This document shows positions 16,231 through 24,266 of a stretch of DNA of 44,572 bases, in pieces. A program made the translations under genes and the position numbers. Position 1 is the stretch's first letter. Every line of letters begins with the position of its first letter. A model generated the notes under the pieces. It made no database searches and was not told the DNA's origin. It saw only the letters and a list, made by a program, of their open reading frames with translations. This DNA comes from CAYZPW01 sp964480475 (GTDB lineage: Bacteria > B130-G9). The stretch is from contig CAYZPW010000014.1 in the NCBI GenBank assembly GCA_964480475.1, positions 1 to 44,572 of the forward strand, in the 5' to 3' direction.

Positions 16231-16259
16231 TTGACAATAAAGGGGATAATGGCTACTTT
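16231..16259 (+). promoter_or_regulatory. Possible promoter of the amino-sugar gene group
   Basis: TTGACA (16231-16236), 17 bases, TACTTT (16254-16259). It begins nine bases beyond the palindromic element and would leave a leader of about 190 bases before the gene at 16460. The -10 is a three of six match only. Confidence 0.35.
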
Positions 16260-16459
16260 CAAGTTAGATGGCAAATGATGACAACGTTGAGCATTTGAGA
16301 TGCCTTCGCCCTAAGCTTGTCTGAAGAGGGTGTTCTTTGCGGGCAGCCGGGTTCCTGCCCCGAGGCGCCCCGTTTCGATTGCTACGGGCCGCTAGGCGGG
16401 GAGGCAGCTCAGAAGAAAGCGGATATCGCTTGATTGACGTAGAGAGGTTATGAACTGAG

Positions 16460-17659
16460 ATGAAAGCACTCATTCTTGCTGCGGGGAAAGGAGCGAATCT
16501 CTCGCCTCTTTCAGACACCAGACCCAAGCCCATGATCATTCTTTCCGGCAAGCCACTTCTCGAGCACTCGCTAGCGATGCTCAGGGAGACAGGGATAACC
16601 GACGTGGCGATTGTCATCGGCCATCATTCGGAGCAGATTCGAGACCATTTCGGGCGGGGCGCCTCTTGGGGCATGAACATAGAATACGTTCAGCAGGGCG
16701 AACAGGATAGTATCGGCGACGCGCTCCTCTTGGCGCGGGATAGGTTCATGGGACTTGACTACTTCATCCTGTCTTACGGTGATACCGTTTTCTCCGAGAA
16801 CATCTTCTCGAACTGTCTGGCGTCGTTCAGCGAGTTCAAGAAATCGACGGCCGTGGTCGCACTCGCGCCACACACTGAGTTTTACGGCAACGTCTATCTG
16901 GACGATGCGTCGAGAATATCCAGGGTCGTCGAGAAGCCGAAGGGCGACGCAATGGGCAACTACGTGCTGGCTGGCACGTTCGTTTTGGCCTCGGAGTTCT
17001 TTGACCTGGTTGAGAAGAACGAGGCTAACGTCGCAGCGGCCTTCAACGCCCTGAGCAGCGATTATGGCTTTTATGCGACCATCTGGGAGGAGGATTGGAC
17101 GGACGTGGACCTTCCCTGGGACGTGCTGCAAGCCAACCGCATCCTGATGAACGGCTGGGAGAACGCTACGATATCTCAGCTTGCGAAGGTCGCGTCCAAC
17201 GTCGCTTTTACGGGTCCCGTGTTTATAGACGATTACGCTAAGATAAGTGACGGAGTGGTTCTTCGAGGTCCCTGCTACATCGGCAAACACTGCTATATCG
17301 GCAACAACTGCCTGATACGGGAGTTCACGTCGCTCGGCGACCACACCACCGTAGGCTATGGCGTTGAGCTCAAGAACTGCGTGTTCTTCGGCAGGACCAG
17401 GGTTGGACGTCTGTCTTTCATCGGCGACAGCGTGATAGGTCAGGACGCGATCATCGGCTCCGGGACCATGACCGTCAACGAGAGCCTTGACGATGCGACT
17501 ATTGAAGCGAAGATCGGAGATCGGATGGTTAATACGGGTCTTATGAAAGTTGGCGCCTTCGTTGGCGACCACGCCGTGATAGGCGCGAGCAACACACTCC
17601 TGCCGGGGACGCTGGTGCCTCCCGGTTCCAGATTACCTCACCGTGGGACGATAGCCTGA
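16460..17659 (+). CDS. GlmU-like bifunctional sugar-1-phosphate nucleotidyltransferase/acyltransferase
   Basis: 399 residues. The N-terminal nucleotidyltransferase domain (1-240) begins MKALILAAGKG and has RPKPM (21-25), YGDTVF (metal Asp) and VVEKPKG. The C-terminal half (245-399) is a left-handed beta helix of hexapeptide repeats ([LIV]G-x4 pattern: YIGKHCYIGNNCLIREF and more), as in GlmU and archaeal Sugar-1-P nucleotidyltransferases with acetyltransferase ends. Oddly, the usual G-x-G-T-R-L-x-P loop reads GKGANLSP. The Arg that contacts the nucleotide triphosphate is Asn, so activity may be altered or lost. GlmS follows 35 bases downstream, supporting UDP-GlcNAc supply as the pathway. Confidence 0.8.
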   Translation: MKALILAAGKGANLSPLSDTRPKPMIILSGKPLLEHSLAMLRETGITDVAIVIGHHSEQIRDHFGRGASWGMNIEYVQQGEQDSIGDALLLARDRFMGLDYFILSYGDTVFSENIFSNCLASFSEFKKSTAVVALAPHTEFYGNVYLDDASRISRVVEKPKGDAMGNYVLAGTFVLASEFFDLVEKNEANVAAAFNALSSDYGFYATIWEEDWTDVDLPWDVLQANRILMNGWENATISQLAKVASNVAFTGPVFIDDYAKISDGVVLRGPCYIGKHCYIGNNCLIREFTSLGDHTTVGYGVELKNCVFFGRTRVGRLSFIGDSVIGQDAIIGSGTMTVNESLDDATIEAKIGDRMVNTGLMKVGAFVGDHAVIGASNTLLPGTLVPPGSRLPHRGTIA

Positions 17660-17694
17660 TCTGTCAAAGAAGGGCCCTTCAGGATTAGATCAGT

Positions 17695-19506
17695 ATGTGT
17701 GGAATAAGCGGAATAGTCGGTAGCTCGGACGTCACAAAGCGATTGTACAACTGCATGTTGAACCTCGAGTATCGAGGCTACGACAGCTGCGGCATGGCTG
17801 TTCTTTCGAATGGGCAGATCGACGTAAGAAAGAATACCGGCAGAGTTGCCGAGGTCTTTGAGAAAGAGAGGTTCTCCGAGCTCCGGGGCAATCTGGGGAT
17901 AGCCCATTCCCGGTGGGCCACTCACGGCCACCCGAGCAAGCTCAACTCGCATCCTCATACAAGTCCCAATGGAAGAATAGCGCTCGTTCACAACGGGATC
18001 ATCGGGAATTACGTATCATTGAGAGAGGAGCTCATAACGAAGGGGCACGTGTTCAAGTCCGAGACCGATACTGAGGTAATACCTCACCTGCTGGAGTTCT
18101 ACTACGCGGAATATGGTGATTTCGAGCGTGCGGTGAGGGCCACAGTGGAGCGTCTCGAGGGGACTTACGCGTTCGCGGCAATCGAGGCGGGCCACCCGGA
18201 CCAGCTGTTCTGCGCCAGAAACAAGAGCCCCTTGATTATTGGCACCGGCAAGAACGCCAATTACGTTGCATCTGACATTGTGGCTTTCATTGAATACACC
18301 AAGAACGTTGTCTATCTGAACGACAACGAGTATGCGATCGTGTCAAAGGATAGCTTCAAGGTGAAAAACGCGTCAACCGGTGAGCCTCAGCCCAAGGAGA
18401 TAGATACGGTCACATGGGACGCGGAGCAGGCCAAAAAAGGCGGGTATCCGCACTTTTTGCTCAAGGAGATCTACGAGCAGCCCATCGCCTTGCGACAGGC
18501 GCTTGAGCTAGATGACGAGAAGATAGCGGCCCTGGCGGGAATGATAGACAATGCGGACCGGACGTATCTCATCGGCTGCGGCACGACCTTCTACGCCGCG
18601 CTGCTTGCGCAGTATTACTTTAAGGAGTTCGCGGGCGAGTATGCCCCGGCCGTGAATTCCGACGAGTTCCGCAACCTCTGCGGTGTTGATGAACGCACGC
18701 TTGTGCTTGCCATCTCTCAATCGGGTGAGACGTTCGACACGCTTGAGGCGCTGAGATACGCCAAGGCGAGCGGGGCCAAGACGGCGGCTATCGTCAATGC
18801 TCTTGGTTCTAGCATGACCAGAGAGGTGGATTTCGTGATTATGCAGGGCGCAGGGCCCGAAAAAAGCGTTCTATCGACCAAGGCCATGACCTCGCAGATC
18901 GTTGTTCTTACGAGGACCGCGCTTCGGCTTGCCAAGATGCGCAAGTCGCTTCCCCCAAGCGAGCTTGAGGGAATCGAGGCCGGCCTGGGCGAGCTTTCGG
19001 GCGTGGTGCGCAGTGTTTTGGATGAGAAGCCCGGCTTCATTAGACGTATTGCCGACCGGGTCGGGACCTATAGGAAATGGCTTTATATAGGCCGCGGCTA
19101 TCACCTCCCGGCCGCTCTTGAGGCAGCGTTGAAGCTCAAGGAGGTAACGTATATCCCTGCGGAGGGCATGGCCGGAGGCTTCATGAAGCACGGACCCATC
19201 TCGCTCGTTGACGAAGAGATGATCGTTGTTGTCCTGATGCCGACCCCGGACAATGAGGCGCTATACAGGTCAACGTTGAACAGCGTGTCCGAGATGAAGT
19301 CGAGGGGCGGCAGAATGATTGGACTTCACTTCGATCCGCGGGAAAGCGTGTTTGATGAGCAGATAGTCCTTCCTAAGGTGCACAAGGCCTTGGCGCCGAT
19401 CCCTCAATTGGTGGTGGGTCAGTTGCTGGCCTATTTCATAGCGGTCTTGCTTAAGCGGGACCCTGACAACCCGCGTGGACTGGCCAAGTCGGTAACAGTC
19501 GAGTAA
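17695..19506 (+). CDS. glmS: Glutamine-fructose-6-phosphate aminotransferase
   Basis: 603 residues, full length. It makes glucosamine-6-phosphate from fructose-6-phosphate and glutamine in the cytoplasm. Cys2 (after Met removal, the N-terminal nucleophile) begins MCGISGIVG, followed by EYRGYDSCG, HSRWATHG (glutamine-binding) and HNGIIGNY. Two SIS sugar isomerase domains follow: the first contains CGTTFYAA and SQSGETFDTLEAL, the second begins near IGRGYHLPAALE with EGMAGGFMKHGP. The C-terminus NPRGLAKSVTVE is the conserved family end. No glmS ribozyme was recognised in the 35 bases upstream. It is co-directional with the nucleotidyltransferase and with an epimerase 15 bases downstream. Confidence 0.97.
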   Translation: MCGISGIVGSSDVTKRLYNCMLNLEYRGYDSCGMAVLSNGQIDVRKNTGRVAEVFEKERFSELRGNLGIAHSRWATHGHPSKLNSHPHTSPNGRIALVHNGIIGNYVSLREELITKGHVFKSETDTEVIPHLLEFYYAEYGDFERAVRATVERLEGTYAFAAIEAGHPDQLFCARNKSPLIIGTGKNANYVASDIVAFIEYTKNVVYLNDNEYAIVSKDSFKVKNASTGEPQPKEIDTVTWDAEQAKKGGYPHFLLKEIYEQPIALRQALELDDEKIAALAGMIDNADRTYLIGCGTTFYAALLAQYYFKEFAGEYAPAVNSDEFRNLCGVDERTLVLAISQSGETFDTLEALRYAKASGAKTAAIVNALGSSMTREVDFVIMQGAGPEKSVLSTKAMTSQIVVLTRTALRLAKMRKSLPPSELEGIEAGLGELSGVVRSVLDEKPGFIRRIADRVGTYRKWLYIGRGYHLPAALEAALKLKEVTYIPAEGMAGGFMKHGPISLVDEEMIVVVLMPTPDNEALYRSTLNSVSEMKSRGGRMIGLHFDPRESVFDEQIVLPKVHKALAPIPQLVVGQLLAYFIAVLLKRDPDNPRGLAKSVTVE

Positions 19507-19521
19507 GGAGAAGTAGTAAAG

Positions 19522-20463
19522 ATGAGAGCTGTTGTAACGGGCGTCGCAGGCTTTATCGGCTCGCATTTGGCCGAGCGCCTCATCAACCAAGGCCACGACG
19601 TGGTTGGGGTAGACTCATTCACTCCATATTACTCAGCCAGTATAAAGGAGAGCAATCTGGCAAACCTGAACGCTAGCTCACGGTTCAGGCTCATAAAGAG
19701 TGATCTGTTGGCGATCGACCTCGACACATTGCTTTCGGACGTTGACCTCGTCTTCCACCTGGCAGCCCAAGCGGGTGTCAGAGCCAGCTGGGGGCATTAT
19801 TTCAGGGACTATACAAGGTTCAACATCGAGGCAACGCAAGAGCTTTTGGAGGCCGCAAAGGACAAGGGTCTGAGCAGATTTGTTTTCGCCTCGTCCTCGT
19901 CCGTGTATGGCGAGGTCGAGCAGCTCCCGGTCACAGAGGAACATCCGCTCAAGCCGATCTCACCCTATGGGGTAACCAAGCTCGCGGCCGAGCACCTCTG
20001 TGGCATATACGCCAAAAACTTCGGGGTTCCGGTCGTCAGCCTGCGCTTCTTCACCGTCTATGGGCCCCGCCAGAGACCCGACATGGCCATTCACAAGTTC
20101 ATCGCAGCGGCGCTCAAGGGCCAACCGGTTGAGGTATTCGGCGACGGCTCGCAGACCAGGGACTTCACGTTCGTGCTTGACGTTGTTGAGGCGTGTATGC
20201 TCGCCGCGACCAATGAAGCCAAGATGATTCCCTATAACATCGGTGGCGGCTCCCGGATAACAGTGAACGACCTGGTTCATCTTCTCGAGAAGATCCTGGA
20301 CATGCCGGTGCAGATTGCATACCTCGACAGGCAGCGAGGCGATGTAACGCACACTCATTCCAATTGCGAGAGGGCGAAGTCCGACTTCGGGTATTCACCC
20401 AAATACACGCTCGAAGAAGGGCTTTTCGAGGAGGCCGCCTGGTTACGCAAGGAGTTCCCCTAG
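19522..20463 (+). CDS. NAD-dependent sugar-nucleotide epimerase (GalE/UDP-glucuronate epimerase type)
   Basis: 313 residues, extended SDR fold. It shows GVAGFIGSHLAE (7-18), LVFHLAAQAGVRASW (the region around 74-88), the SSSSVYG serine (about 119-125) and the catalytic YGVTK. The GVRASW segment and RFFTVYGPRQRPDMA are frequent in UDP-glucuronate 4-epimerases and related UDP-hexose 4-epimerases. The substrate is probably a UDP-sugar, with GlcA versus Glc or GlcNAc unresolved. It follows glmS by 15 bases and completes a small nucleotide-sugar group. GGAG precedes the ATG. Confidence 0.88.
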   Translation: MRAVVTGVAGFIGSHLAERLINQGHDVVGVDSFTPYYSASIKESNLANLNASSRFRLIKSDLLAIDLDTLLSDVDLVFHLAAQAGVRASWGHYFRDYTRFNIEATQELLEAAKDKGLSRFVFASSSSVYGEVEQLPVTEEHPLKPISPYGVTKLAAEHLCGIYAKNFGVPVVSLRFFTVYGPRQRPDMAIHKFIAAALKGQPVEVFGDGSQTRDFTFVLDVVEACMLAATNEAKMIPYNIGGGSRITVNDLVHLLEKILDMPVQIAYLDRQRGDVTHTHSNCERAKSDFGYSPKYTLEEGLFEEAAWLRKEFP

Positions 20464-20519
20464 CCGTTTCACCAGCCTCCCTGTTCAGTACATGGCCATA
20501 AAGGCGTGTTGATAGATGA

Positions 20520-20555
20520 CTCATTTGACAGCAATGCGGCCTGTGCTCAAATGAG
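20520..20555. promoter_or_regulatory. Inverted repeat overlapping the clpC promoter region
   Basis: CTCATTTG (20520-20527) and CAAATGAG (20548-20555) are perfect 8-base inverted arms with 20 bases between. A TTGACA (20525-20530) overlaps the left arm, and a 17-base spacing would put a poor -10 (CAAATG) in the right arm. This could be an operator or a hairpin just upstream of the AAA+ gene. It does not match the CIRCE or CtsR sites. Confidence 0.4.
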
Positions 20556-20581
20556 AAGTACGTTGAGTGGAGTTGGCTGAT

Positions 20582-23011
20582 ATGAGGAACCAAAGACTTA
20601 CCGACAAGGCGCAGGAGGCCATCGCGCTTGCGCAGCGGACGATGCGGCAGCTGTCGCAATCGCAGCTCGACACAGACCATCTACTGTTCGGGCTTTTCTT
20701 CGTGGAGGATTCTATAGTCGTCCAGATAGCAGGCGAGGCTGGCCTCGACCCTGATAGGTGCAAGGAGCAGGTTCGTGATGCGGTCTTTCGCGGTCAAGTG
20801 CCGTCCACGGTTGCCGAGTCGGCGGGTGGTCAGATCTTTATGACGCCGGATTTCGATCAGACCCTGAAGGCTGCGGAGCGGGAGGCGCAGAGATTCAATG
20901 ACGAGTTCATAGGCTGTGAGCACCTTCTTATAGGCATTCTCTCGGTCGAGAACAGCCGGGGCGCGGCCATCGCGAGAGAGCTTGGCCTCAGCAAGGAGGA
21001 GATATATATCGCGCTTCAGAAGGTCCGCGGCGCCGGCCGGGTAACGGACGAGAGGCCCGAGGAGAAGTACCGCTCGCTCAAGCGCTACGGGAGCGACCTT
21101 ACTGAGCTCGCGAGGGCGGGGAAGCTCTCGCCGGTCATCGGACGCGAGTCCGAGATCAGGCGAGTGATCCAGATACTGTCGCGCAAGACCAAGAACAACC
21201 CCGTCTTGATCGGCGACCCGGGCGTCGGCAAGACCGCGATAGCAGAGGGCCTCGCCCAAAAGATCGTGAAAAGCGAGATACCAGAGACGCTCTTGGGCAG
21301 GAAACTAATTGCGCTCGACCTGGGCCAGCTTGTCGCTGGCGCCAAATACCGCGGCGAGTTTGAGGACAGACTCAAGGCCGTTCTGAAGGAGGTGCAGGAG
21401 GCTGGCGGGCAAATAATTCTGTTCATCGACGAGCTGCATGCCGTCGTCGGCGCCGGCGCCGCAGAGGGCGGGATGGATGCCTCGAATCTCTTAAAGCCTT
21501 CGCTCGCCAGGGGTGACTTGCAGTGCATAGGCGCCACGACGATCGACGAGTATCGAAAGCGCATCGAGAAGGACGCTGCTCTAGAGAGACGCTTCGCCCC
21601 GATTCTCGTCGAAGAACCCACTATCGAGGCCACAATTGACATGCTCGACGTGCTGAAACCGTCCTACGAAAAGCATCATAGCGTGAGGATAACGGACAAG
21701 GCGATTCAGGCCGCGGCGACGCTCTCCGCAAGATATATAACGGATCGCTTTCTGCCCGACAAGGCCATCGACTTGATAGATGAGGCGGCATCGAAAGTCC
21801 ACATCGACGCGATATACGTCCCACCGCACATCCAGAAGATGGAAGGCGAGCTGAGAAAGCTTGAGGACCAGGAAAAAGAGGCGGCGCTGAACCAGAAATA
21901 TGAGCTTGCGGCCACGCTGAAGCAGAAGCGGCTCCAGCTTCAGGATGAGCTGGAACAGGTAAAGGCCGAAGACGAGAAGAAGGCAGGGAGCAAGGAGCTC
22001 GTGGTCGGCGCCGAGCAGGTCGCACAGATAGTCTCGTCATGGACTGGTATCCCGGCGAGCAACCTCCTGAAGGATGAGGCGGAGCGCCTCGAGAGGATGG
22101 AGGACCTGCTCCACGAGAGACTTGTGAACCAAGACGACGCCGTTCGGCTTGTCTCCGAGGCGATAAGGCGCAGCCGTGCGGGTCTTTCGGACCCCAAGCG
22201 CCCCATCGGTTCGTTCATATTCCTGGGCCCCACTGGCGTCGGCAAGACCGAGCTCGCCAAGGCGCTTGCGGAGCTCTTATTCAACGACGAAGAGAAGCTC
22301 GTGAGGGTCGATATGTCCGAGTTTATGGAGCGCTTTGACGTTTCCAAGCTCATCGGCGCCCCGCCGGGATACGTTGGCTACGACGAGGGCGGCCGATTGA
22401 CCGAGGCGGTTCGTCGCAAGCCGTATTCCATCGTGCTGCTGGACGAGATCGAAAAAGCACATCCTGAGGTTCAGAACGTCCTTCTACAGGTGCTCGACGA
22501 CGGGCGCCTCACCGACGGCAAGGGCCGGGTCGTCAACTTCAAGAACACCGTCATCATCATGACATCCAATATCGGTAGCGAGCTGCTGCACAACCTGCCG
22601 GAGCAGACCGGCGACGAGCGCTCCCGAGGTGAGTATGAGGCGGTCAGGAAAGACGTGCTGGCGAGGCTGCGGCAGTCGTTCCGCCCTGAGTTCTTAAACC
22701 GAGTCGATGAGATAGTCTTCTTTACACCCCTCGGCAGGGACGAGGTCAGGCAGATCGTTGACCTCTTGCTGAAGGCTCTGGAGCCCCGCCTCCTGGAAAG
22801 CGAACTTAGGCTGGAAGTTGACGACGCTGTAAAGGACATGCTCGCCGAACGAGGCTTTGACCCCCAATACGGCGCCCGCCCCCTTAAGCGCACCATCCAG
22901 CGCCTCATTGAGAATCCGTTGGCATCCCGCCTCATCCGCGGCGACTTCGCCGGCAAAGCCACCGTGCACGTCGTGCTGAGGGACCACACGGTCCAGTTTG
23001 AGGGGGAGTAA
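20582..23011 (+). CDS. ClpC-type AAA+ unfoldase lacking an evident ClpP loop
   Basis: 809 residues from the ATG at 20582 (GGAG lies nine bases upstream; a longer frame from GTG at 20567 is less likely). Residues 1-145 form the double Clp-N repeat. D1 has Walker A GDPGVGKT (about 211-218) and a DELHAVVGAG Walker B. The middle domain is short (about 65 residues, with a KYELAATLKQKR UVR-like stretch), as in ClpC and unlike the 125-residue ClpB coil. D2 has GPTGVGKTE (about 549) and LLDEIEKAHPEV. Between MTSNIGSELLHN and FRPEFLNRVDE there is no [IVL]GF motif, the loop ClpC and ClpA use to dock ClpP. It may thus work as a stand-alone disaggregase. No clpP, mcsA or ctsR is nearby. Confidence 0.85.
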   Translation: MRNQRLTDKAQEAIALAQRTMRQLSQSQLDTDHLLFGLFFVEDSIVVQIAGEAGLDPDRCKEQVRDAVFRGQVPSTVAESAGGQIFMTPDFDQTLKAAEREAQRFNDEFIGCEHLLIGILSVENSRGAAIARELGLSKEEIYIALQKVRGAGRVTDERPEEKYRSLKRYGSDLTELARAGKLSPVIGRESEIRRVIQILSRKTKNNPVLIGDPGVGKTAIAEGLAQKIVKSEIPETLLGRKLIALDLGQLVAGAKYRGEFEDRLKAVLKEVQEAGGQIILFIDELHAVVGAGAAEGGMDASNLLKPSLARGDLQCIGATTIDEYRKRIEKDAALERRFAPILVEEPTIEATIDMLDVLKPSYEKHHSVRITDKAIQAAATLSARYITDRFLPDKAIDLIDEAASKVHIDAIYVPPHIQKMEGELRKLEDQEKEAALNQKYELAATLKQKRLQLQDELEQVKAEDEKKAGSKELVVGAEQVAQIVSSWTGIPASNLLKDEAERLERMEDLLHERLVNQDDAVRLVSEAIRRSRAGLSDPKRPIGSFIFLGPTGVGKTELAKALAELLFNDEEKLVRVDMSEFMERFDVSKLIGAPPGYVGYDEGGRLTEAVRRKPYSIVLLDEIEKAHPEVQNVLLQVLDDGRLTDGKGRVVNFKNTVIIMTSNIGSELLHNLPEQTGDERSRGEYEAVRKDVLARLRQSFRPEFLNRVDEIVFFTPLGRDEVRQIVDLLLKALEPRLLESELRLEVDDAVKDMLAERGFDPQYGARPLKRTIQRLIENPLASRLIRGDFAGKATVHVVLRDHTVQFEGE

Positions 23012-23077
23012 ACTTGCCGAAGCGTTTCGATTGAGTTACGTTGTGGATGGTTCTAGGTTGCGTGTTGTATTGCAGGC

Positions 23078-23434
23078 GTGGCAGTGAAGAGTACAGGAAC
23101 TCATATCAAGGAAGCTAGCAGTGTTGCCGAGCCAGCTCCGGAATGGGAACGAACGGACACTCAAGAAGGCGAAGAGGCCGAGGAGGAGCAAAGGCACGAA
23201 ACCCAGAAGAAGAACCTGGATGCTTTCCGCAAGATGCTTCCCGAGCTTCTTAAAAAGCACAAGTCAAAGCACGCTCTTGTCGTCAACGGCAAGCTGGAAC
23301 GGATAGACGCGGACTTACAGGCTTTGCTGGACTACGCTTATTCAGAATTCCCCGACGTTTTGGGCCTGATCCAGCCGATTCAGGAGGAGCTGCCCAAAGT
23401 CCATCTTGGCAGCCCCAAGTTGCTAGCCGGATAG
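23078..23434 (+). CDS. Small DUF5678-like protein
   Basis: 118 residues starting with GTG or a GTG two codons later. The start is uncertain because the ribosome binding site is weak. Residues 20-60 are strongly charged and probably coiled (EEAEEEQRHETQKKNLD). The C-terminal part, HALVVNGKLERIDADLQALL then YSEFPDVLGLIQPI, resembles DUF5678-type domains, which have a KHxLVxxGKxxxxD pattern. The role is unknown. It lies 66 bases after the AAA+ gene and 70 bases before the sigma4/TerB-C gene, so it may be the first gene of that unit or an independent one. Confidence 0.5.
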   Translation: MAVKSTGTHIKEASSVAEPAPEWERTDTQEGEEAEEEQRHETQKKNLDAFRKMLPELLKKHKSKHALVVNGKLERIDADLQALLDYAYSEFPDVLGLIQPIQEELPKVHLGSPKLLAG

Positions 23435-23504
23435 CTCCTAAGTCATTGCAATGGTCCTACGATGACGACAAGAACAGGACACACCCCCCTTGCAGGACAA
23501 CAAG

Positions 23505-24266
23505 ATGATGACCTCTAGCGATGCAGACGATGGCCAGAATCTGAGGAAGATCACTGGCGAGTTGCTGAGGAAGCATCTCACTCCTCGAGAGGAGATGGTG
23601 ATAAGGCTCAGATTCGGCATCGATACAGGTTATATGCACACGCTCGATGAGACCGCCATCATGTTCAATGTCAGCGGCGAGCGCATCCTCCAGATGCAAG
23701 ACTCCGCTCTAAACAAGCTTCAGTGCGCTCTGATGTGGCCGCCGAACGACATTGCAGATTTCTTGATGAAGGTAGGATCTGGTTTAGCTCACCCAGTTCC
23801 GGTGAGCACCGGCAGGGCATCGGAACGTCCGGGCGAGAGAATCCCGCCGCCGCCATCGCCGGGAGATGAAGTCCGCAAAATGCGCGACGAAGTGATCTTA
23901 AAGCTGAAGGAGGAGTCCTCGGAGGTCAGTCGCACACTCGCGAACATCCTCGAACAAGCTGGGGATCGCACGAGCACGCGGCCAGACCCATCGCCCTGCC
24001 AGACTTCCGGGGATGGAGCTGAGGCTGACACGAGCCTCGATCCACGATACAAAGCGCTTCTGGAACAGTTGTGCCGACGCCAATCATGGGACAGGAAGAG
24101 CTTCGAGAAGCTTGTGCGCGAACACGGTTTCATGGTATCAGATGCTATTGACACAATAAATGAATGGGCCGATGAGGCGCTTGGAGATTTTCTGATAGAG
24201 GACGGTGATCCGGTAGTTCTGGATCTTTCACTGTTGAGGAAAGCACTCGATGGACAAACCCATTAA
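23505..24266 (+). CDS. Sigma-70 region 4-like HTH fused to a TerB-C domain
   Basis: 253 residues. The ATG at 23505 has AGGA seven bases upstream; an upstream TTG at 23490 is less likely. Residues 25-72 read as a region-4 helix-turn-helix: LTPREEMVIRLRFGID, HTLDETAIMFNVSGERILQMQ, ALNKL, matching the RpoD -35-recognition pattern at the key positions. Residues 75-175 are a charged, Pro-rich linker with a helix near 120-150. Residues 179-246 match a TerB-C domain, including the WDRKSFEKLVREHGFM segment and the INEWADEALGDFLIEDGDPV segment. TerB-C normally ends long TerB-N/TerB/TerB-C proteins found beside DUF2791 ATPases and helicases. Here the N-terminal parts are replaced by the HTH. The next gene overlaps it by 17 bases. 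No sigma region 2 is present, so it is not a sigma factor. Confidence 0.7.
   Translation: MMTSSDADDGQNLRKITGELLRKHLTPREEMVIRLRFGIDTGYMHTLDETAIMFNVSGERILQMQDSALNKLQCALMWPPNDIADFLMKVGSGLAHPVPVSTGRASERPGERIPPPPSPGDEVRKMRDEVILKLKEESSEVSRTLANILEQAGDRTSTRPDPSPCQTSGDGAEADTSLDPRYKALLEQLCRRQSWDRKSFEKLVREHGFMVSDAIDTINEWADEALGDFLIEDGDPVVLDLSLLRKALDGQTH

Noticed and set aside
17660..17694. A glmS ribozyme before glmS
   Set aside because: Only 35 bases separate the two genes, too short, and no conserved ribozyme core is visible.
23505..24266. The HTH-containing protein as an actual sigma factor
   Set aside because: No region 2 or 3 is present; only a region-4-like helix-turn-helix is found beside TerB-C.
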